From Sporobolomyces roseus (Eukaryota; Basidiomycota; Microbotryomycetes; Sporidiobolales; Sporidiobolaceae): a DNA stretch of 64,000 nt. Position numbers and translations under genes: made by a program. Below are positions 45,116 to 56,402 of the stretch, piece after piece. The notes under the pieces were generated by a model. It ran no database searches, was not told the DNA's origin, and saw only the letters and a program-made list of their open reading frames with translations. The stretch spans positions 434,001-498,000 of the forward strand of contig JADILM010000001.1 in the NCBI GenBank assembly GCA_016617785.1. Reading direction: 5' to 3'. How positions within the stretch are numbered: the first letter of the stretch is position 1; the number at the start of each line of letters is the position of its first letter.

Positions 45116-46284
45116 CTAGTAGCAGCATCCGTAGTCGTAGTACCCGTACTTGCGTCCTCCTCCTCGATTCCCTCCCGTAGTGGTTCCGTTCTTCTTCCTA
45201 GTTTCAGCTGCTTTCTGCGCCGAGGCAGCACGTTTCTTCAACCTGCAAGCAGTGTACAAACGCTCAGTCAGAACATCCAGTCGTGATAGTGAGAGAAGCT
45301 TACAAGTTCTCGTGAGCGATCACTCCACCGTGCAGACGAAGAGCGAGACTCTCGACTGCGATTTCGAGGAAGAGATGCATGGGAGCTCCAGAGCGACGAG
45401 CGTGAGGGTTCGGCTTGCAATAGGCGTACAAATAGCCGTTCAAGCTGCAAGAAGGACAGGACCAGGCGAGAAAAGGGAACTCGTCAGATTCGAAGATAGA
45501 GTGAAAGGAGAGAAAAAGCTCACTCGTTGTCGCTGAGCTTGTACAACTTCTTCGCATCAGTCTTGGTGATACGCTGTATACTCGTCGCGGTGATCGTCAG
45601 TCAGAACGAGTCGTGAAGTCGAAAAGTCGAAAAAGTCGAAAAAGAGAGCTAACCCAATGATGAGCTTCTGCGATTGCTTCATTCCACTCTTTACTCCTGA
45701 TTGCCAAATCATCTTCATCTTGTTCATCCTCCTCAGTCTTCCTCTTCCTCTTCTTTCCTTTCTTTCCCTCATCAATCGGAGTCGGAGACCTAATAACTTT
45801 CATTTCGTCCTTTTCAACTTCCTTGTTGGTCCAGATGTGTTCTACAGCAGAGAGTTCAGCTTCACTAGCGATAGTGAAGGTTTGTACTCCACTCTGAGGA
45901 GCGGGACGGAGCTTGATGAGACCGGACCAAAGAGACGAGTGACGTTGATTCGAGGGAAGGTTTTTCGAAGATACAGAGTAGTACGCTCCACGGAACGAGC
46001 GACAGCTAGCGGCGAGAGCTAGGTGATCTCGAAGGTTGAGGACGGCGTCGGATAGAATGAGGTCGAGTCTTGAGGCGAGCAAGAAATAGTAAGCTTTTTG
46101 AGCGACGAGAAAAGAAAACGAAGTCAAGTGCTTACAATTCTCCTGGCATGTCGAACAAGGTTCGAGCTACTCCAGTAGTGGATAACGAGCGTTTCTTCTT
46201 CTTCTTCGGAATGAGATCCTTCCACTGAGGTTTATCGCTTGAAGCTGGACTCGCCCATCCCTTTCCTTTTCCTGAGTGAACCAT
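45116..46284 (-). CDS. F-box protein with XPA-like C-terminal region
   Basis: Five exons (46284-46136, 46068-45654, 45573-45524, 45444-45304, 45242-45116) give 293 aa. An N-terminal basic stretch (DLIPKKKKKRSL) leads into an F-box, LFDMPGELLDLILSDAVLNL and RDHLALAASCRSFRGAYYS; splicing at 46135-46069 rebuilds it. An acidic/basic linker with KKGKKRKRKTEEDEQDEDD follows. The C-terminal half has ITKTDAKKLYKLSDNDLNGY and KPNPHARRSGAPMHLFLEIA. These resemble the segment after the zinc finger in XPA-type proteins, but the zinc finger itself is absent. It ends in a Gly/Tyr/Cys tail, YGYYDYGCCY. Substrate recruitment to an SCF ubiquitin ligase is inferred from the F-box. The XPA likeness is weak and from memory. 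Confidence 0.78.
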
Positions 46285-46911
46285 TTCTTGTCTATTGAGG
46301 AGCTCGGATGAGTCTGAGGGGATTCAGAAAGAGTGTTAGAGTCAGTGAGCAGCTCTCCGAGGTCCAAACGAGGTAGTGTAGGTAAGAACAAGGGTAGTGG
46401 GGCGGAGGAGGCTGGAGAAGAAAGAAGAGCGAGAGAGAGAGAGAGAGAAGAAGAGTACTCACGACTAAGAGTAGGGTTTGTAGGAGTCCAAGAAAGTGTT
46501 TGCGGTGGTACAAGTCGAGGTGAAGGTAGGAGAGAAGGAGGAAGAAAGAGAAAGAGAGAACAAGGGATTTGGAGAGGTCTTTGCTCCAGATTCACATGAC
46601 TTCGATTTTGTCGAGAGGGAGTTAGCTGTGAAGCCTGATACTGACGAATACGCAAGGTAGATGGTGAGGATGAAAGAAGATGAGTTTCTACAGTACGATG
46701 AAAAGCCAAAAAAGGTCATTCCCAAACGAGCGATCGCAGCGATTCCTCGCCTGCTATGCCGCCAGCAGTTCCCTCGAGTACGCACACCAGCTCATACGCT
46801 TGAACACTCCCTCTCGCTGGACTCTTCGCTTCATCACGCTCTCTCTCTCTCACCAGCTTCATTCCTCGCCATCACTTTCAAAGTCTTCTCTTTTCCGAAT
46901 CCCGTCGTCTT
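46285..46911. promoter_or_regulatory. Intergenic, promoter side of the F-box/XPA-like gene
   Basis: This separates two minus-strand genes. It has a GA-repeat stretch near 46420-46450 (gagagagagagag) and C/T-rich parts. A plus-strand open frame crossing 46680-47300 overlaps the neighbouring gene's last exon and is rejected. Confidence 0.5.
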
Positions 46912-49301
46912 TCAACCCAAGACGTCTTTACACCATCTCTCCCACCTTTCAACCACCTCCACTACCCATCCTCCTCCCCCATCTCTCGCTCCCATCTCAC
47001 CGAACGCATCCTTCCCAACCCAAAAACATTCCAAGTGTTTCTTCCCACAATCCCTGCATTTCTCCCTACTCTCCTTCTCCACTCCTTGCTCCAACTCCAA
47101 CCTCCCCGCGATTTCAACCAAACATAATCGTTCCCATCTATGACAGTTCTCAGTTCCGGTATCTGCGAATCTCTTGCGGTTTGGCGAGGCGGATGGGAGG
47201 GAGCGTGGAAGGATATCGCGCACGATCGGGTCGAGAGAGGGACAGGATGAACGCCATTGCGAGAGTCGGAGGATTGGGTGGATCGTACGGCCCAGTTTGA
47301 GATAGGTTCGACATGGGGCTGTGCGAGAAATGAATCCGTGCGAAGATCAGCTTCGCTACTCGAGCGCAAGAAGCGGGAAATCACGAATATTCGGAAAGGA
47401 GAGTGAGGGAACTTACGCGATATGGAAGATGGAGGAGAGTTCTTGTCGACTAATTCATGAATATAAATATACCTGCGAAGTGTAACTCTGGGTCAAGTTC
47501 AGCTCCCGTCTCTCTCTCTCCCACTCAAAAGCCTCGTGCAATAGCAAGAGAGAATAAGACTCACCCCGGTCTGTCCTTCTCCGAGACTGGTTCTGCCATA
47601 TAATACCTCAAGAGACTTTGAGTTGCGAGAGGTAAATCAGGAAGGATCCAATCTATGCTCATCGAACGGGCTTCATCAGTTAACAATCTCGACGAAACGA
47701 GCCCTCGCTCCGATTCGAATCTATGAAGAACTGGAATAGAGAGAGGACGAGCTCGACTCACCTGTATAGTTCACCCAAATTTCCCTCTTCCTCTTTCCCT
47801 TCTCCTCCATCCCTTCTCCCAGCCTCATTTCCTCTCCTAAGCTCGGTACTCTCGATAGCACATAACAACCCGTCTCAATCAAAGACAATTTCGTATGTTG
47901 GTGACAATAAATCGGTTCTTCTCCCACTTCTCCCACCCCTTCTCCCTCCGCCTCGTCCTCATTCGAGTCGCGATCAATGAGAGTTGTCGAAGGAGCTGTT
48001 AGTCGCGTACATCTTTTCCCGCTTGAGGTGAGACCATGACATTGTTGTTTCTTGATTGGTGATGCAGGTGAAGAGGATCCTGCTCGACGTCGACGAGGTG
48101 TAGAGTTTGTTGAGAGTGGAGTATGAGAAGGGATCTTTGAAGTCGGTGTGCGTTTCTTCACTGAAGCTGGTGCTGGTGAGATTGGATTCGAAGAGGTTTT
48201 ATGGGAAATGATCGAGTTCTTTCCTTTCTTCAATGGAGAAGGGGTCCTTCTCCCCTTCACGGCCGTTGCTCGGGTCGGTGAGGAAGAGTTGGTCTTGAAT
48301 GAAGAAGGGGAAGTTCTACTAGACGAAGAAGTATTGACGAATTCAATCGATGAATCCGAGTCTTGTTCGTCGGAATCGGAGAATTCTGCAGAGGATTCAG
48401 TAGAGGATGATAGTTCGATACGAACTGGTGGAGGTTTCTTTCGAGGAGTCGTCGATTGTGCGGACGGTTTGGGAGGTGATGGAGAATGAGAAGCGGGTTT
48501 GAGGGGTGAAGGTGAACGTGAGTAGTGTGGGATCGAGTGTGAGGAGTTGGAGGATGGAATGGGACGAGGTGGAGGTCGAGGTCGATCTGGGGAATGAGAG
48601 GGTGAGGGAAGGGGTTTGTGGATTTGCTGATCTGTGTTCGATAAATACGCCGGGGGTGAGGGGTACGGTGGGTACGAAGGAAAAGGAGTAGTCGAACTCG
48701 AGGGGTATGAGCTTGAACGAGTAGGCGAGTAAGGATTGACAGGGAGAACTGGATTTCGCGAAGGAGGATGAGGGGGATAGCTTTGGAGTGGTTGATGCGG
48801 TGAGGCAGAGGGCGCAGAGAGAGAAGAGTGACCGTGTTGTGTCGATCGCGAGGGAGAGGTGAGTGAAGGTCGAGAAGGCGTCGAAGGATTTGAGAAAGGG
48901 GGAGGTTGCGAAGGATTTGATCTTGATTGAGTCGAGATGTTGAGTCTCAAATCGCCCATTCCCGTTCCTAGCTCCTGCATAGAGTTTACTCTATCCCTCC
49001 CGTCCGGTCTCTGCAGCATTCTTCTTGCCTCGTTCGCTCGTCCCTCGCGATTCGGTTCGTTTGTGCGATTCTTCCCATATTCGTCCCTCTTCTCCCAAGG
49101 TTCCCTCGGTCCAAAGCTTCTCCTTCCCGCCGAACAAGTATGCCTCGACAAGTCTGGTTCAGTCGCGAGTGCCCAGAGTGGTTGAGGAGGACGCGGGAGA
49201 TCCAAGTCAAGAGTTGAATGAGGGCGAGCAGGAGAAGTAGGAGAGGAGGAGGGTGACTGGTCTGTGGAGTTCTTCTTGAATAGATCTTTGAATGCGCCCA
49301 T
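46912..49301 (-). CDS. Mug113-like protein with T5orf172 (GIY-YIG-like) domain
   Basis: Four exons (49301-47762, 47652-47565, 47472-47417, 47318-46912) give 696 aa. The first 440 residues are Pro/Ser-rich and disordered. A small Cys/His cluster follows, KQQCHGLTSSGKRCTRL and then YCHQH. The pieces REIWVNYTG, WILPDLPLATQSLLRYYMAE and RPGYIYIHELVDKNS come next. The T5orf172 core is LKLGRTIHPILRLSQWRSSC, continuing to NCHRWERLCLVEIAGRLELE and CRDCGKKHLECFWVGKD. T5orf172 is a divergent GIY-YIG nuclease fold; fission-yeast mug113 has the same Cys/His cluster and domain. Whether it cuts DNA is unknown. The ATG at 49301 starts MGAFKDLFKK; an in-frame ATG at 49394 would add 31 residues. Confidence 0.88.
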
Positions 49302-49428
49302 GACCCGAATGGGTTGTACGGGATTGTGATGAGAGTGAGAGGGATGTTTGAAAGGAGGAGAAGCGAGGTCGAGAGTTGAAGGGGAAAGAGTCAATCTTGA
49401 GCAGTCGGTGGTTGGTGTACTCTAAGGA

Positions 49429-52317
49429 ATGAAAGTGATCACATGTAGTAGCTTGAATAGATGGCAAGAGCAAGAGATTCAAAGTTGGGAATGGTTCAAC
49501 ATTCCACAAGGGAGTTGGCTCTTGCTTTCTTCCCAACTCTCTCGGATCAACGTGAATCACCCTGGATCCTCCTACTCCATCTCATACACTTCCTCCGCCT
49601 CCTCTTCCCCTCTCCCTCTCTCGAATTCACCGCTTGTTACGCCCTCTCCGAACTTCCCTTCTCTCCTTCACTCAATCACTCGACAAGCACTCGAACAATC
49701 TACCACCTATACCCACTTCCCAAAAGCATTCATTCTATAAATCATCTAGATCTTCACTCGATACTTTGGGAGATCAAGAGTGGGCAACAAATTCATCATC
49801 AAACAAGAGGAGGAAGTTATCTGGACAGAGTAACAAGTCACTTCGAGCTCAAGACAGTAGTAGTCCATTCAAACAGGGATCAAGGAGATCAAGAGCGAAC
49901 CAAAAATCTACGAAAACTTACGGATCAAAACGAACTCTTCCTCCTCTCGCTTCTTCTTCCTCTCTTACCTATCCCCCTTCTCAATCCTCCTCTCATTCAA
50001 CTTGGCCACCTTCCTTCGAAGTACACGAAAGAGGAATCCCGAAACCAGAATTGAAAGATCGTTTGAAAACTTGTTTTGTTCCTTCGCAACAACAATCTAC
50101 GACCAATTCTCAACTCGACGCTCTAGTCAACAAAGCTTTGCACCTCTTTCAAACGTACTCGAACGTACTCGACGTTGTCCACACCTCGACATCCTCCAGA
50201 GACAGAGGGAGGCGTATAGCGAGTTTGCAGGAGATTTCAGCGAGACAAGTAGGGTGGGAAATCGAGGGCAGGATACAAGATTGGGTCAATGAAGGAACTG
50301 AATTGACGATGGAAGAGATGGAGAACAAGTTGGAGAGGGAACTGGATGGGATCGAGGGACAAGGTGGGAGCGACGAGGAGGAGGAGGAGGAGGTTTGCGA
50401 CGAGACGAGTCACTTGAGGTACGAGATGACGAGAGGGGAACAGGATCAAGCGTGTTCGGATATTCAGGATGAGTGGTATGAGGCTTGTCCCGCACATTGC
50501 TTCAGGTGCGTCTGCTCACCTCGACTTTGACCGTCCAAACGAATCTGACTGGAATTTGAACGCGCAGATGGATTCTCGCTGAACACGCGACTTCGATTCT
50601 CTGCAACGGGTTTGATCAAATGTCTGCACCTTACGCGTTGATAGAAACCGCTTTCGATCTGTGTCTATCATTCGGCGCAACTTCAGAGGTTCGTTCATTC
50701 CCTAGCTGCCTTCTTTCGTTCGTACTGATTCAAGCTCACCCATTCTTTCAGGCATCTCGGTTCCAACCGCTGTTAGTCTCTCAAGCCTTCGTCTCTCCTG
50801 CCTCCTCCTCCTCAGCGTCAACCTCGTTCCTACCGCTGCTCTTCCGATCCCCTTCCCCTCTCTCACTCCTCACGACGCTCGAATCCCACCTCCTCGGATC
50901 GACCTTCGCCGAGAAACTCTTCTACAACTCCTATCTTTCGATCTCCCCATCTCTTCTCCCCTCCTCAACCTCGCCAGAACTCTCGAGAAGATTATCAGAT
51001 TATTGGAGTTTGATGTTGGGTATAGGGAGAGTCATGGGGAATCATTTGATCAGGATCTATAGAGGGAGTGAGACGGAAGAGGAAGGGTTGGAGTTGAAGG
51101 CGTTTGAGAAAGATTCGAGGGAGGTTTTGGAAAGGTGTTTGAAATTGGTTGGAATGCCACCGCTGAACTCACTAGGTGTGGTGGGAAGGAAAGGGAGGAA
51201 AGGGAAAGGAGTGAATAGGGCCAGGAAAGGGATCTTGGGGAGTCTGTGCGAATTGAATCGGGCGGGCTCGAGGGAGTCGGAGGAATTGAGGGAAAGCGTT
51301 AGGAGATTAAGTGGGTTGGCGAGAGAGGTTGAGGAGCTGATTGGTGTTGAGGACTCAGAACAAGACGAGGAGGATGAGGGCGAGGACGACCTTCCTCCGA
51401 CTTTAGCTCAACAAATCGGATCGATTTCTATTCTACTCGACCTCGCTCACTTCTCGAACACCCTGTCGAATATCGCACTCTCGCCCGTCGTACCGCACTC
51501 ATCCACGCTACTCATCCATCTCATCTCGACACATCTCGTTCCTTCGACTTCACATGAAACGTTACTCTCAATCTGCGATTCCCTTCGACAACATTCTCCA
51601 GCGATAGTCGAAATCCAACGTGCGATGTTGTTGTCGTTGAAAGAGACGGCGGCGGATAACGAAGATGATGAGATGGAGATGGAAGTAGACAGGAGGTTAC
51701 GAGAACTATCAGAAGTTCGGGAAGAATCAGAACCAAAACCAAGATCTCGAATTAAGCTTCTCGCAAATGCTACCCAATATCGATCAAGCACTCTCCGACC
51801 TAGACTACCCTCCTCGGACTCCGAAGCCGAATCCTCCGATTCAGACTTGATCATCATTTCCGCCTCGGCATCTCCCTCTGTTTCTCCTCGTCGACCTCGA
51901 CCAAGGATATCACCCCAAGTCCCACTTGCTCTTCCTATTCCAACACATAACTCCTTCACTTCAGAGCCCGATGAGCTCTTACTTCTCCCGCCTACCGCTT
52001 GTCAGGAACCTCCGAATCGACCGAACAAACGGATTCTCCTCAATCCTTCGCCTTCACCTTCTCCTTCTCCGTCACCCTCACCTTCCGTCTCTGATCATGC
52101 CTCACCCTCTCCATCCCCGCCGCCTCCTCCACCAAGATCGAGGCCAGCCGTCAAGAATGCCTCGGAATCAAAGAAACGAAGATCCAGCTCACAAGGATTT
52201 ACGAACCCCTCTGTTCCTCCGGCTTTCCGAGGTCATGTCAGACACAAGAGTTACGATGTCGCCTTCAAGAGGGTACAAGCCGATGAGGAGGAAGAAGAGG
52301 ATGAATTGATGATGTAG
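49429..52317 (+). CDS. Large hypothetical protein, Ser/Pro-rich with acidic tail
   Basis: The tentative model is 49429-49635, 49688-50505, 50568-50688 and 50752-52317, 903 aa. The 3' three exons are firm; the first exon and its 52-nt intron are a best guess because the main frame has no ATG. A helical region around residues 200-460 contains SQLDALVNKALHLFQTYSN, EWYEACPAHCFRWILAEHAT and QMSAPYALIETAFDLCLSFG. A further helical part follows, YWSLMLGIGRVMGNHLIRIY. The last 200 residues are low-complexity Ser/Pro with a basic patch and end in EDELMM. I recognise no domain. It is divergent from the Mug113-like gene with only about 130 bp between, so the two may share a promoter. Confidence 0.62.
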
Positions 52318-52803
52318 AATTGTGTCGACTTCTATACCCTTAAAACCTTAGTAGTGCTATACACCCCTTATCTGACTCTGATATGACTGAACCTAGGTGC
52401 TGTGTGGGTGGAGAGACTGTCGCTCTCGCTCAGGCCTTGACCTTCGCGAAATCGAGTCACCCGAGTTGTCCGGCTTTCTGGCTTGTGCTCTCGCTCTCAC
52501 AGTTTACCGTGTGCTCGAATCGACGTGATATTATTACATCGAGAACCCTCCGACGGTTACGCTTAGAGAAGAGACAAGCTAAAAGCCAGTAAGAAGAAAA
52601 TAAAGCGAGGAAAGAATCCGGGGATAACGTAAATGACCTGTCTTCGAACGAGATACTACAGAGAGCAGGAGACCTCGATTGATACATTGAGTGATGAGAG
52701 TAGAGGTAAATGGAGTGTGAACTGGCAGCGAGGTAAAGACAGAAAAGGGTCGTCGAAGTCGTCGAAAGAATGTCCCGAGGCGGTAAGTCTCAAGGCTCAA
52801 GAA
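52318..52803. other. Convergent intergenic region, no gene seen
   Basis: This is the 3' flank of the large hypothetical gene and of the PriA-like gene. No coding frame or repeat recognised. Confidence 0.5.
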
Positions 52804-54475
52804 TCAGATTGGAGTACAGGTTTGTCGGTCGTTATCGAATCTATATCCGTCGAGGCATGACCTGTAGCCAAACATTTCAGATTAGGTAATAAGCAAGTGC
52901 ATCGACAAGCTGCGAGAACGATCGGAAAGGCTCACCAAGTTTCGCATCTTCCGTTGGAGCATCCTAACTGATCGACTCCTGGTCCTGCTAGAGCACTACA
53001 ATCGTGTCCGCAACTTCCGCAATCACTCAAGCTGGTCTATAGCGGGAGAATAAGGGAATGATTAGTAAAAGAGTTCAAATTGCTGATGAGAGTGGCTCAA
53101 TAGCGACGTACAGAAGTGTCGATACATTCCCTCGCGCTCGATCCGGGTACCGGACAAGCAGTGTGAGAAGAGGGGCAGATCTGGTGTCGGAAGAGTTTGA
53201 CATTTCTGCGAGCTCGTGCTCTACCCGAAGGAACAGTGACAGGTGCGCAGCCTGGTCGAGTCGGATCGACGCATTGACAAGTATTGCTGGTGCTATCACA
53301 TTTGAGAGCGATACCGGCGCTCGTTTGCGTGCAGTACTATGGTCAAAGAAAGAGACACCGAGTTCAGAATGAGCTCAAACCAGAGTTTGATGCGAGAATG
53401 AGGATATAAACACACGTAGGCAGGATCGCTAGCGCAAGAAACACCGATGTTTGTTCCGTGAGTGTCGCATGCGGCAGTTCGCGAGTTGCAGCTATCGAAA
53501 GGATGGGGTTTGTGAGCTTTTCTCGACCTGATGAGGCAGAGACGAGGGAAAAGCTTACTAGCCGGAGTTACAGAATTGATTAAACACTTCGTAGTCCTGG
53601 TCGGGAGTTCCACCGCCTCGGGTGTAATCTTTGCAGAACGCCCCAATACCTACGGACTCGGAAAAATCAGCTCAGCTAGTCGTACGATAATTGAACGGGA
53701 TGAGGCGATGATTGTACTCACCACCGCAAGTGTTGGACGAAGTGAGTTGATTGGTAGGAGAGCGGCAGTAGAGGAAGCCTTCGGAGACGTAAAAGGATTG
53801 TTCAGCAAAGGTTGCGAGGAAAGCGGACCGAAGGAGGGCGCACCAGAACAGCGGAGATCATCGCCGTTGCACACTTCATCATAACCTCCTCGGCTGGACA
53901 AGCAGTCTTGGTCAGATAGCAGTCCAAGCAGACCCGGAGCGAAAAGAGGAAACTGACCACACGCCTGCTGAGCAATACCCTCCGTCACAATTAGCGTCTA
54001 CCGAGCAAGTTGCACCCTGTCATCAGCCGAGACTCGAATGCAGAGTGTCAGTAATGATTCGTTCGGTTTCGACAAGGGACGTCGGAGCTCAACAGGTGAA
54101 CCGCACGTGAATTCGTTCAACCTGAATCCCGGAATAGCACCACATTGAGCATTAGTAGGATTCGGACGATCGCCTTGTCGACCGGTTCCCGCGGTGTTGA
54201 GTCCGACCGCAACGAGGTTTCTGTCGAGACATTGACTAGCATCTGCAGAGTCAGCCTCGAAATAGTTCAGTAATACAGTCCTCTCCAGCCCGTGGTGAGA
54301 GGCTCGACGAACCCGAGGTCCTGCCAATGAATACTCCCGGTTCTTCAGTACGAATCGAACAGCGGAATCTGCCGTAGGTCCCGAAAGCTCCTTCGGGCGC
54401 GAGAGGTGGTTCAGCGCGAGAGAGTATGACGAGCCCCGCGAGCAGGTAGACAGCGAGCGATGATTGAAGGAACAT
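52804..54475 (-). CDS. PriA-like secreted cysteine-rich protein
   Basis: Ten exons (54475-54313, 54242-54094, 54016-53958, 53893-53844, 53778-53722, 53649-53559, 53491-53416, 53336-53112, 53036-52936, 52861-52804) give 342 aa. The first 21 residues, MFLQSSLAVYLLAGLVILSR, are a signal peptide. More than 30 Cys follow in short disulfide-knot segments such as GATCSVDANCDGGYCSAGVC. The C-terminal part, ICPSSHTACPVPGSSAREC followed by LSDCGSCGHDCSALAG and CSNGRCETWSCLDGYRFD, matches the basidiomycete PriA family, first described from fruit-body primordia. A Lys/Arg-rich stretch (GRARARRNVKLFRHQ) precedes it and could be a processing site. It is likely secreted or wall-associated; the molecular role is unknown. 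Confidence 0.86.
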
Positions 54476-55095
54476 AAAGTTCTGCTCGTCGTCGATGAGG
54501 ATAGTGTCGAAAGCGAGAGTGAGGTGGACTGAGATGCGTTGCTTCGTCCGAGGTGTAGGGCGAGAGCGGGTTAGTTGTCGATCAACGTCGTGGATAAGGG
54601 GAGGTATAGCTGATTGGAGTGATGAGAAGGGAACAAGGAGGTGAGGTGGGGCGAAAGGTGACCATTTCAAACTTTGCGAAGAAAGGAGACGATGCTCTCG
54701 TGCCTTCGCCCAGCTTAATCGAACGGTCCCATGTTCATTATCCTGCGATTGACCTGGTCTATATCTCATCCCTCTTGCCTCTTTGATTGGTATAGATTGA
54801 TTGGAGCGAAGCGAGACTTGAGGAAGCGAGACATTCGAGAAATGGACGAAAGGATCGACGAGAGTCGGAGTTCCGCCCACCCAGCGGAAGCGAAGCCTAT
54901 CCGAAGTACTATGAGAGTAGTCAGAAGCAGGCGGCAGACTGTGGTGAAGAGTAGGAAGTCAAGAGAGATGACGGAGTCCGGAGTCGCTTCTTTGCCTCTA
55001 CCTTCACTCCTAACACCTACAAGCATCTCAAGAAACCTCGTACGACTGTCCGACAGATACTATACATCAACCCTTGGCTCACAGAACCAGAAAAG
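54476..55095. promoter_or_regulatory. Divergent intergenic region between PriA-like and Nudix genes
   Basis: The 620 bp hold both promoters. Open frames on either strand here lack family motifs and are not called. A further 5' exon of the Nudix gene cannot be excluded. Confidence 0.45.
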
Positions 55096-56222
55096 ATGTC
55101 CAGTCCCCCTTCGAACGTAGACCTTCCATTCTCAGTCCTCCCTCCCGCAGAGAAGACCTTGCAAGCCCTGGAAGACGCTCTACCTTCCTTACAAGCTTCC
55201 CCTCATGTTCAGACAAGTCTTCGGAACTTGTCGTCCTTTCGACCTCGTCCTTCAACAATTTCGTGAGTTCCCCTTTAAAGCACTCGGTTTAGATTCGCTC
55301 GGAAGCTGACTAAACTGACTGACAGTGAAGCTTCCCCAAGAACCGGTTAGCATCCGTACTCGTCTTGCTCCACTTGTCGAAAGATGGAAAACTCGCTGTT
55401 ACCTTGACGACGAGAAGTCGGAGGATGAGAAGTCACCCAGGAGAGACTGCTCTGCCGGGAGGTCGCGCGGAAGAGGGAGATGTAGGCGTCGAGGGAACTG
55501 CCGTGAGTGCAAAACACTCCCGTTTATACATTTCAAAGTTTTCGCTGATTTCAGGTTGCTCGTTGATTCAGCTACGAGAAGCGTTCGAAGAGGTTTCGTT
55601 ACCCCTTCCCCCGACGTCACCACTCTTACATCTCACGACCTTGTCAGCTTACACATCTCGAACTCTCCTCATCGTCGTTCCCTGCGTCTATCTCCTTCTT
55701 CTCCCTCCAGATCAAGCGCAAGATTATCTCGACCAAACCCTCGTCGGGAACCCTGATGAGGTAGAGTCAATCTTCAATTGCGACTTGGATGCGTTGCTCG
55801 CACTCGACCCTAATCCAGAGCGAAATGGACCAACGACTCGATCTTCGGGTCAAGAGCGCTATGTCTACTCTTACATTGACTTCAACTGGCCCCTCGATCC
55901 ACCAACTCCCTATCGGCTCCACTCCTTCGCGTCCCCTACCTTCTCCTCCGCTATAACAGGGTTGACAGCCGACATCTTGATCGACTGTTCGTCTATCGCT
56001 CGATTCGGACCTTCAGAAGAATCGTTATCGAGGGAGATTGGGTTCGAGAGGGCCATGGAGGGACAGGCTGGATGGGAAGAGATCGTCAGGAGAGCGTTGG
56101 GAATGGAGTGGGGAAAGAAAGAGGGGAGGGGAGAGGCGGTCAAGAATAGAGAGGAGAAAGAAGTGAGACTGAACGAGATAGGAAAGGAAGAAGTGAGAGA
56201 CGAGACTGTAGATCGATCTTGA
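55096..56222 (+). CDS. Nudix hydrolase, CoA diphosphatase (Pcd1/NUDT7) type
   Basis: Three exons (55096-55262, 55331-55502, 55572-56222) give 329 aa. Enzymes of this branch cut CoA and its derivatives to phosphopantetheine and 3',5'-ADP, often in peroxisomes. The core reads LASVLVLLHLSKDGKLAVTL, TTRSRRMRSHPGETALPGGR and ALREAFEEVSL. The Nudix helix keeps R-E..E-E, but the usual Gly after EE-x is Ser (EEVSL rather than EEVGL). The SHPGETALPGG run is the CoA-branch signature. The acceptor at 55330 was chosen because it gives FPKNRLASVL in phase. The C-terminal 60 residues are a charged helix (EEKEVRLNEIGKEEVRDE). No clear peroxisomal tripeptide is seen at the end (DRS). Confidence 0.86.
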
Positions 56223-56402
56223 GAGATCATAGACCGCCGTAAATAGACTTGAATGAGGGTATAAAGATTGCGAAATATCATGTGAATAACTTGAGTCAGG
56301 TATACTAAGAGAGAACAACAATGAGATACCATGCGAGCCTAGTGTCTATTTACTTCCGAGTCCCATTCATCCCTTCCTCGCCTCCAGTTTCGATCTTCTA
56401 GC

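Noticed and set aside
46680..47300. A 206-codon plus-strand open frame
   Set aside because: It overlaps the last exon of the Mug113-like gene, whose T5orf172 motifs are clear. The plus-strand product is low-complexity Ser/Pro/Leu.
48148..48489. Acidic plus-strand open frame opposite the Mug113-like first exon
   Set aside because: It mirrors the Ser-rich coding strand (Ser codons read as Glu/Asp on the other strand). No independent support.
54251..54880. 209-codon minus-strand open frame reaching upstream of the PriA-like start
   Set aside because: Its end contains the real first exon, but the part upstream of the signal-peptide Met at 54475 looks non-coding.
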